64,000 nt of DNA from Hetaerina americana (taxonomy: Eukaryota; Arthropoda; Insecta; Odonata; Calopterygidae): positions 88,261,969 to 88,325,968 of the forward strand of contig JAKTNV010000005.1 in the NCBI GenBank assembly GCA_022747635.1, written 5' to 3'. Under the pieces are notes generated by a model. It ran no database searches and had not been told where the DNA came from. It saw only the letters and a program-made list of their open reading frames with translations. This document shows, piece after piece, positions 54,642-64,000 of the stretch; positions within the stretch are counted from its first letter, which is position 1; each line of letters begins with the position of its first letter. The translations under genes and the position numbers were made by a program.

Positions 54642-57600
54642 GTAGCCAGTCCTCTGTTTTTCTCGAACCCCTGTTTTTGGTGCTTTAAACTCGAAAAACA
54701 ATTCGGTGTGTATAATATTGCGAATAGGAAATAGTACTAAATGTAATATTGTATATATCAAATGTTACCGTGTTGAGATATAGAATTAAACTCGAGGCAG
54801 TTAGTAAAACATCGAATATGGATAGATCCCGCGGTCATATAACTTAGTACGGCTTGGTAACTCTTTCATATTTGTTTACATGTGAAGATTTGGTGAGCGC
54901 TTACATAATTAATGAGATCGCAATTGATTATCGATGTGATATTTAGGGATTTAACCGTTTTTCTTTTGAGACATGCGCTTGACCACACCCCCTATCCCCA
55001 CGTGGGTTATGAAATTAGGCATTGTTTTGCCGCAGTGACTGTTGAATCTGGATTGTTAAACTACCGCTACTTTGTATTTTACATTTCAGCCGTTTTCCGA
55101 ACTGTTTAGCCTTTCATTTCTTGCTCTTTAAAGTGCCAAAATACGGCTTGTTTGCGTCTCCATGTAAAATTTTTCCACGTATTTTTATTTGTATTATGAA
55201 AGTGAGATTTTGAAGCGATTACCGTGGAGTGTTTTGCTCCTTTCACAAGGAACCCTGAACCCGTGCCTAGGCAACGGTTTAGTGATGCAATAAATGTATG
55301 CATATGATACAGCATTTTGAATGAGGAAAATAGCCGGGTCATTCGTTATATTGCGGAACGACCTTCGGAACGTATTTCGTGACTATCACTGTTGATGAGG
55401 AGTGGTAACTTAAAAAAATTAAGAAAAGGATTGTATCGGATGAACGCTAACTTCGCCTATTATCATTTCATTACAACAAGTATTTTTTGGTCGAAAATTA
55501 TTTGTCATCCTCCTTTGCTTGTAAATGTTGTTGACAGATTGTCGCTTTATTTTCGATTTAAAGTGCTCTTAATTGTACTCTTATAGAAGACTATGTGTAA
55601 TTATTACATGTTTATTTAATCCTCGGCACAGCCCGTAATTACAGGCCATAAGGTATAAGGAATTAATGGAAGTTATAATGTATGCCCTCTTTCAAGGAAT
55701 TAATGTGGAAATCATACATGAAATGAATAATTACATAAAGACAAAGGCATTAGAAAGTCATATTGATATTGGCTTTTAGCTGTCACCTTACATAAAATAA
55801 ATCTGGAACACATAAATGAATTGAATTCTATTACGTGCATAAATAGTTCAATATCATTATATAAACGTAAGAACTATTTTAACACCCTTGTATTTTTAAT
55901 TTGTGTTTTCCGGCAAATATTTTCGTAATTTGTCGTGTTGTGACCTTGGTATTTTTATCAGAGATAAATGGATAGGTAAATATTTTTTATTTACCGTAAA
56001 TTACTTTAATTAAATAATAAATAAATACCTGTAATAATAGGATTAGCAAAGTGGTGCAGTTCACAGTGCACATCAGAAAAAAGTGTTCATAATACAATTA
56101 GCGGAATAACCCATTTTATAGAAATATCGCAGCGCTGTCAATGTTCTGTAGTCATAATAAATAAGGCACCGTTGATCTTAGGACGAATTTAATCTTTACA
56201 GCCTCCCGCGTTTTTCATCTGTCCGCTGACGACTTCCATTTGTTGAAAATGTCCTGTGACATTCATAATCGCGATGGCTCATGCCGTCCGTATTCATGTC
56301 ATGGATGTCTTTAATTTTTCTTCAGTGTATCGTTCCCTTTCACCTGGCGAAATTATGTCCAACCTATACCGAAAAATTTAGTTTTTCAATTTAATATTTA
56401 TAATAAAATAAATGAAAATATGTAAATATCTCTGTCCACAATGAAACTCGGATGCAATTTTTAAAACGTTGAATGTGCTGTTGGTGCCTTTTTGGAGCTA
56501 TTCCTGCAGGCTCGGGAGGAGATTAATACGTGCGGAATGTCTAATGATAAGTGGTGCTTTTGTTTTTGCTCGTGCCTTCTTAAGTACATGGATACTCAAG
56601 GTTCTTCTTGGTTGAATATACTACGTACGGCATTCCTCTAAAACATTAAAATTGTAGGGTGACTCTTTCGGCGGGAAAGTCGGAGGTTGAGGGTTCTTCC
56701 TTAATAATATGTGTATACAAGGCATTAAACTCACGAATTTAATGGCCATTCATTCTGTCAGAATGGTTAATTAATGATTATTTCGAGGGCGTTTGAAATA
56801 TTCCCCTCACAAATATAAAAATTCACGCCGGATTGATAACTCCAACTTTCAGTCTGTTTCGAGTGAATTGCTCAGTGTTTCCGTAAACTAAAATTCTTTT
56901 CCACTCTCTCACATGGGGTTCGATTCCCTTTTTTGCGTTCCCATATACACCGCGGAAGGAGACCAGCACCCGAAAATATGGCAAAACACACAATTCCCGT
57001 CTGAATTGCATGAAATTTCGTTTGTGACAATTTGAGAACGTTTTGATTTCGGAGTGGGCACTAAAATTATTTTCGAGATGGGTGAAATAATGTCGAACAG
57101 GAGTCATAAACCGCGTGAATGACGTTTTCAGCTTCCTATGCTTCCCTATCACCCCTCAAAACCCCCCACACCCCCCGGGGGTCCTCTCCGGCTCACTCTC
57201 TCGACCGCCATCCATTAGCGCCTCCTCTCTATTCCTCCCCCTCGGGGGGGATTACGTCATCCTTCGTTTTTATCATGTTCGGCGTTGTTTCTTCCCAACT
57301 ATTAGTCCCGTGATTCAATGTTTGGTATACGCGGTACTCGTCATTTATAAGCCGAACATGTAACGATCGCTTGCAAAGCTATCAGACTAAAATAATCGTG
57401 TACACCTTGTCACTGTTGAAGGGATTTTACATGGAGATTTCGTTCCTTATGTATTGTTGAGTACAGGTTCTTTAGCAGGAAAGAAATTTTTCTTGGGGCG
57501 AGCATCCTGGCTGCTATTTGTGTGGGCCTTAGAGCGTTTTGTGGGCAAATCTCTGAGTTCCCCAGCTGGTAAACTGGCTCCCTGTATCTGGGGTGGGTAT

Positions 57601-60599
57601 TTTTCAATGTTGCAGTAAGCAGTGTATACAAAGTGTGTGAAATTTTGATCAAGAGAGTATTAGCAAACTCTGGGTGAAATGAAATGTGTTCTTCCACGGC
57701 CCACTTGCTGTGATTTATGGCTTGGTTTGCTTATGCGAACTTTGGGACCTCTGCGAACCTCGCCTCCATCCACGTCCCTTTTGCGCAGTCGAAGTTGTAA
57801 TTCGTCGTGCAACTGAATCGCACTATTGGAGTATTTAAGCTGTCACTTGATTCATTTTAGTGGCTAATGCTCCTGCACCAAACATACTGCAAGAGTAACA
57901 CTACTTGCTTGTAATTAATTCGTCGTTACGCAGGTAACATAGCACATAATTTTTAAAATAATGTTGGCAGGGTTCCTAAATACTTGTTGATTACTCAACT
58001 GTTTTGCCCATGTGATTTGTACAAGTGACATATTCATTTTCCTTTCGTCACAAACTCATTTTTATTTTCAATATAAAGTACCACAGGTTGTTTTCAAAGA
58101 AGGGAAAGCTTGTTTCGACTCGCTTTGATAGTTTTGCATACATTTAATCCAATATTTGCAGCGACTGCTGACCGGTGGTCTGACTCGATTTTATAACCTT
58201 GAATGGAATTCCTTTTCCAAAAAAATCAGTTTGCGAGAAAATCGAGATTTCAACTTTGAAGCTAGATGTTTCGAACGGCGCCAATTTGTACCAAAAGTAT
58301 TACGGTGCAAGGCGAGGATTCAATATGGATTATTTAGAGGGGTGATTGCAGGGCTGGATGTTGTTGCAGAGCAATTATTTCAATTTTAAGCGAGTCTGCT
58401 GTACAGATTTGCTGCTGTAATTATCGAATCACGTGGTAAGACATTGTAGAGGCTGTGGAAATGTCTCCATTCGAAATCATACCCGCGATTAATTATGCCG
58501 GCGTAGAGAGAGTTGATATGCACAAACGGTTTAAAATTTGTAGTTAGTCTAGATTAACTAATGGGACTCAACTTTTCCCGGTGATCAGTTGTTTTGAATA
58601 TTCGCGAGATTTAATTATGTTTCGGTCAGCTTTGATTTTGCTGATCATAAATAAACAAGGGAGTGAGTGTACCCGATCATTCATTTGATTACCACGACTG
58701 AATGAGGAATGTATTGCAACTTGGCTTATTGGAGAGCCTTTACGAATGACCTTACTTCACTCGTACTTCATCTCGAGTTAGATGCTAAAAATAATTAATC
58801 TTTTCCTGAGATATTTTTGAGGCGTTTTTCCACAGCTTTTATGCTCCTTAAAAATTATTTAAACCTGATCGGATTTTGCAAGACTCGCATTTTATTTCAT
58901 ATTCCCTTAAATGCTCAGTACTTTCAATTGTTAATGCAGCAGCGCTTTTTACAAGATGATGTTGCCTTGAGATACGAAACTGTTTCATTAATCCTCGTGA
59001 AGTCAGTGGAGCTCGCGTGGTCTCTGAAGCCACGAAGACATCGTTACCACATTCTAATTAGCCGGGGAGCCTGCCGGTCGAGGAAAGTGGTTGTGATGGC
59101 GGTCCTCGTGTGCTCCGCAGTCGTGCCTTTCGTAGGGGGAAGGAGGAAGGGGGGGCTAGGAGGGGCGCGATGAAGGATTGTTTCCCTCTGAGCAAAACGA
59201 CACTCTCCGCCCCTAGTCCCGCTCTCTTTCTTCCACCCTCCTCGTCTATCCCACCCTTGGTCATCTCTGAAGCGCTCCCCCCCTCAACCGGCATACATTC
59301 GCCTCCTCTCCCCTCCCTCCCCCTGATCGAAAATCCCCCCTGCCTCCCCCCGGGGAATGAACGCACCTACCCATCCCGACTCCGCCGCCCGCACGGCCCT
59401 TGGGTCCGGTGCAAACACTAATAATTGAGCATGGCTTATTATTTGGGTAATGGCATGGTTCAGCGACATGGGGCGTAGTTATGGGGTTTAAAAGGAGAGC
59501 ATCAAGATTCATTTCAAGGGTCGTGTTTCTCCGCCCGACCTACGCGTAGTACCCCATTAAGGGATGGCAAGTGCGCAGGAAAGGGGGAATCGATTATCTC
59601 TCGAATTTCGTTGTTCACTTATGTTCATAGCCGAATTTGACTGTCCTTTAATGCTATTCTATTATTATTATGAGTTCAGAATTGTTATATTTCCGTAAAA
59701 TTGGGCTTATTATCGAAAGGACAATTGGAACTTATTTCTATACGTATACTACGATCGGTATAGTCCTTCATTAAAATTGCTCTCCGAGTGAGAGGTTTTT
59801 ACACTTGGGCGAACCAGCCCTGCAGCATTGATGCAGACTGCATCAGCCATCAAGAAATCAGTGAAAACTTCCTCTCCATAAAAGAAGGTTGAATTTTTGT
59901 TTAAAAGGTATTCGTATGCTAAAGATATTAGGTCAATGGCTATAAAAAGGTGCATGAATATACGTCATAAAATTCCCATAAGTAGGGCTGGTTGCAAGGG
60001 AGGCTTGGAAGAAATTGATGTTGGATGACGGAAGACTTCAATGTAATTTTTCATGGGATCTAACGGCGATTGCAAAATATTTTGTCACTGATCGTTGCTT
60101 AATGAAGACTGCTGGTGTTGGATTAGCGATCCTGCCAATTGACATGAAGTCTTGAAAATTCTAAAATGGTGTCCTGCCCGCAATCAATTTCTGGTTACAA
60201 CCTTTCCTGTCAATACTCCTTTCCTGTTCCACCAACTTCATTCATTTATAAATTCTGTTTTTTGATTTACTCATCATTGTATCTCTGACCTAATTCTTTC
60301 TTTCGCGTTCGTAGGAAGGCATCTAGGAAAACTTGTTCATGAACAAATAACGGCCTTAATGTCTCGGCGTAGTACCCTATATGCATTCCAATTGTGTTTC
60401 TTCTCTCATTATTCATCACTTTGATTATAGTGACCTAGCGTATTCTCAAACGAGTTGTCGGTAGAACTGCAAAGGGCATTTTAACTCATGCATACGCTTA
60501 ATTTACAATTTGAAAATATCAGATCACATTACAGAATATTTTAACAAACTAAACTAGCTACGAGTCTGGAATCTCGCAGGAAACTCCACACGCTGTCCT
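54642..60599 (+). other. Flotillin-2 intron 1, first part
   Basis: Long intron without recognisable exons. Two GC-rich, C/T-strand-biased patches (57150-57260 and 59090-59420) generate overlapping open frames on both strands. These frames are proline/arginine/glycine-biased composition artefacts and are not genes. The patches could be regulatory, since first introns often hold enhancers, but no specific site can be named. Confidence 0.5.
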
Positions 60600-61210
60600 T
60601 ACTCTACCATATACTAAATTATAAAACCCCTCAGTATTTTGCCAATGACTTCAATAGCCTTGATAGAATACGTAAACTCAGTACCACGATTAATCATAAA
60701 CTCGTTATTTCTCGTCACAGAACAACTACATACAACCAGTCATTCTCAGTCACAGCATGTCGTAATTGGAATGGTCTATTATCCGTTATAACTAATAGAC
60801 AATCTCTCCCATCATTAAATCGCGCACTTCATAAATCGCTGATTTCCCAGCAAACCAACCAGTAAAAATACAGCTGTGAACAAACTACGATATCCTTCCT
60901 TTTTTCTTTCGCAGGAGCATCATATTTTGTATTGGCGTTAGTACATATAACCAGGAATATTGTTGTACAAGTATTGTTTGCTTGTATTGGTCTGTGTATG
61001 TTGTATATGCTGTGTTATAGTTATTAATTGAACCAGATAACTAATGTATTGCTGTATGTTAATCCTAAGATATTGTACGTATTTTATTGCTCTTTATGTA
61101 TAATTTGTGAAATTTATGTGTAATTTTAACCTTGTAAGTATGTGACGAGGGGTTAGGTGGTAGAAGAGACTCCATATTCTCAATCTCGCCCCAAAATAAA
61201 AACGACTTTC
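60600..61210 (+). pseudogene. LINE 3' end (jockey/CR1/L2-like) in flotillin-2 intron 1
   Basis: Translation gives LDRIRKLSTTINHKLVISRH, then RTTTYNQSFSVTACRNWNGL, then SLNRALHKSLISQQ and stop. This is the (V)RH(R)T-x-x-Y-x-x-SF-V-A-R-WN-LP...F---L block that ends ORF2 in this LINE group. A 3' UTR follows, ending 'ggggttaggtgg...tctcaatctcgccccaaaataaaa'. It is 5'-truncated. The tail resembles that of the SINE at 1603-1800. Confidence 0.75.
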
Positions 61211-64000
61211 TATATATTTTTCGATTTTAGCGTTGCGATGTCACGTTCATAAAATGAAGTAAAGCCGTAGTGATGAAAACTAGAGGAAAATTAAATTCAT
61301 GCGTCTTGTTTTCGCTTTCTCGTTGGCGATCTGGATGGCGCTCACGGAGCAAAGGTGCTTTGGAGGAACGGTCAAAGGGTGGCTCTGAGCTGCGATGACT
61401 CTTTTGGCGAAGGAATGTGGTTCCCATTCTGCCTCTTTGATATTGAATTTCCTTCCCGGGCGATTAGGTGAACCTTCGCTTCGGCAACTATTCGAACCAC
61501 TGCTTCGGCAATTGCCCCTTTCCCTCCCCGCTGGTGTTTACCTCGCCGCAATCGTCCTATTTTTACTCCCATCCCCTTAAGATGCCGATTAACCCTCCAC
61601 CACCTGAGATGTCAATAATCCCTGCGGGTTCCTTTCGATGCGTCGCGCGTGCCCGATTTCTTTTTGTCTCCTCTTTGGATTAGAGGGAGGCGGGAATTAA
61701 GACTCATCCGCCCCATCATGCCCCGCGACGAGCGCTCTTGAGTCTGAGGCATTGAGCCACGTTTGGACAGATGCCTCCACTCTTGCGTATCGTACCGTGA
61801 TTAAGACGAACGATCGTCTGGTAGGGTGTCTAGAAATCGTGGGAAACCGGAAAAATCGAAAACAGCCCAATTTCGACGGCTGGACCCATTTACTTAAATA
61901 TATTATCTAACTGGGAATTTCGGATGAAAGGGTTGTTGAGAAAATTTGATTGTTTTCTTCCCTTGAAACAAAATGTATTCTCTGAGCCCATAATTTATAA
62001 ATCCGACCTGTAAGTTGTTCCAGCTGCAGATGAGTCGTTTCAAGGAGAATTAAGGCACGGGATCAATTGTAAAATTCTAGAATGTTACGAAATGAATCCG
62101 ACTATTACTGACTAGAGCAGACATCAGCAGCTCTTCGTGCTGGCTCGGGAATTGACGAGAAGTCGAGCGCAAGAACGTTTCCTTCGTGATGAAACCTCCC
62201 CATCATTGCGTGTGGGTTTAATCCCACTCCATTTTGTGTTGCCTAGACAATGCGTTAACTCGGAGAAAGCGGGAACGCAAGGTATTTCGCTCTCCTGGAA
62301 AATAGTTAAGGCGCTCAGGAAATTAAGCCAAGGTTCAACTTTTTTTTAACCAAATTTCAAATTAATAATAATTTATTAAAAATTGATTCAAATTAATTCA
62401 ATCATTAAATTTAAGAAATGACTCGGACTTGGAAAATTCGCCAGACATAAATTTTTAAGTTATTTCACGGTCGTGGCAAATAGTATTTTGTTTAATTATT
62501 GTCGACCGATGTCCCTTTGGATATTAGTGATAGTGTTAGCGCTCCTTCTTCGCCATTTTCGACGAGGCGGGTTGCTCTCAAGTTTAATCGTCTGGAGGGC
62601 AGGAATGAGACTTTTGCCGTAAGTCCAAGCACCCGAATTCCCGATTCTGAGGTGTGCACACAAAATATCGACCAACGCATAGAAAAGACGTGTTTTGTCA
62701 CACGAGCTGTTATTTAAGAACTATGCATTCCCTTCTTATTATATAAAACTTATTCCTAAAATGTACACTCGGGTTGGGATAATATATTAGACTTCAATTG
62801 GGTAAATCGTGCGTCTATACAATCAAGCTTCTAATTTTTTTCGAGCTGTAACAATTTCCCAATCCGACCTGCCAGTTGTTCCAGTTCCAGATGAGTCGTT
62901 TCAGAGTCATTGTTTGCATCATTGTTCGAGAGTCTGGTCTTTTGGGTGACAAAATTTGCGTCGACTCTTGGGACACTCGTCCAGATGAGTCCAGATTACG
63001 TGGGGAGAGGAAGGGAGATTTCTGGACTTGGCGTTGACCACTCTAAATCCATCCATTGTCCTTAGAGGAGATCCGTAGAAAATTTCTAACTGCTTCACTT
63101 ATGGCGGACAAGGTAAACTTCTCCAGGGTCCATTGAGTGTTTATATTCCCCTCCCATATTCCCCGTCCATCTAAGAGAAACTTTTTTGGTATCAGGTAAA
63201 ATTTTTATAGGTTTACATGGTAGCACGTTCACCAGTCGGCTTCGATTTCCATGGTGATTTAATCTTAGTCAATCGGTCCTATAGCAAAAAACAGAAACAG
63301 TTTAAACTTTGAACTTTAGGGATGATTTGTCAATGTTTCGGTCATTGCAGGTCGGCAGCATTTTTCCTCCAAGTCTTTGGGGAATTCCTTTCTCAGATAC
63401 GACCCTTCGTTTGGAAATGAAATCATGAAAAGCCGCCGAATGCCTGCGTATACGGCCACTACACTGCCGACAAAAGTGGTAGCCTGGCAGATAGTCATTC
63501 ATCGCTGCTCAAGCTATGTCGAAGTAGCTTTTATTTCCCTCCCGGGAAGAGTACACCGTTGGATGTTAATGCCTCCCCTGTTCAATATACATGTTAAAGT
63601 GTTGCACTGAAATCAGAAACACGGAAGGAGCACCTATCGTATTTATGTTTCGCATTCAAACCCGTCTGCCTCGTATCCACGTGTGTCTTTCATCGGATTG
63701 GCCGCTAGCTAGTATCCGGTCCTCCATCGCTTTCGGATGCGCGTCCCGTGCTCCTTTTTTTAGCGTGGTTTTTGTCACTTTTCCACGATTTCTTCCCATT
63801 CTTTTTTTACTCAACGTAATCCGCCTTCGGTGGGGGAACGAAACCGAGTGATTCGTGCCTGAAGAAGGCAGTAAGCTCCGATTACGACTGTTATTCTTCG
63901 CTTCTCGTCGTACAACCCTCAAGGCAGGAAAGGAGGGGGATGCCCGAACAGTGTGCTGGTCAAGAAGGGTGGATGAGGAGGGTGGGGGTGATGGCTTCCG
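61211..64000 (+). other. Flotillin-2 intron 1, last part in window
   Basis: More CpG-containing than the left half of the window, with many short overlapping frames and no recognisable exon. A 42-bp direct repeat with 4 mismatches occurs at 62001-62042 and 62862-62903 (contains 'cagatgagtcgtttca'). Confidence 0.5.

Noticed and set aside
58156..58389. 77-codon frame in flotillin-2 intron 1 as an internal exon
   Set aside because: It does not resemble the flotillin-2 SPFH domain that must follow exon 1, and no suitable phase-1 acceptor joins it to the first exon.
59058..59512. Overlapping 80-100-codon open frames on both strands
   Set aside because: The stretch is strongly GC-rich and purine/pyrimidine-biased, which keeps several frames open at once. 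The peptides are Pro/Arg/Gly low complexity with no domain.

Overview
This is a eukaryotic, almost certainly arthropod and probably insect, nuclear genome segment. It is AT-rich, its genes have GT-AG introns, and it is packed with mariner-family transposons, non-LTR retrotransposon (LINE) debris and tRNA-derived SINEs. I cannot name the species. Four protein-coding loci are supported, all on the + strand: a complete mitochondrial sirtuin gene (Sirt4, 15.6-17.2 kb), two complete copies of the protein phosphatase 4 catalytic subunit gene (Pp4c copy A at 21.9-28.4 kb, copy B at 38.5-47.4 kb), and the first coding exon of flotillin-2 (54.6 kb), whose remaining exons lie beyond the right edge.

Layout. 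1-15 kb holds no convincing host coding gene. It carries several SINEs, a piggyBac-like element with TTAA ends (5.48-6.53 kb), hairpin elements and decayed LINEs (10.3-14.7 kb). 15.6-17.2 kb is Sirt4 in three exons. 17.57-18.07 kb is a fold-back composite SINE with a 13-bp target duplication, followed by a 162-bp hairpin element. From about 19.97 to 51.25 kb the window is a large direct tandem duplication. Each unit holds a seven-exon Pp4c gene with identical exon phases and exon lengths (933 nt including stop, 310 aa), its upstream region and its downstream region. Copy A has private mariner insertions in introns 5 and 6. Downstream of copy A, a non-LTR retrotransposon with an open 975-codon second ORF sits inside another mariner. 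Copy B has a private intron-5 block of tandem repeats, LINE and mariner fragments, and a private DDE transposon downstream. From 54.6 kb to the end is flotillin-2 intron 1, with a LINE 3' end at 60.6-61.2 kb.

The main biological point is the tandem Pp4c duplication. Both copies keep every metal-binding and catalytic residue and the C-terminal YFL, so both could encode active phosphatase. By hand comparison they differ at 18 of 933 coding positions, 8 of which change an amino acid. Copy B is the less conserved. The two copies are unevenly diverged along their length, as expected if gene conversion has rewritten parts of them. Comparing the copies gives empty sites for several transposon insertions, so the order of events can be read directly. 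A second point of interest is the SINE biology: a composite tRNA-derived family that occurs as fold-back units, and a separate SINE whose 3' tail resembles that of a LINE in the same window.
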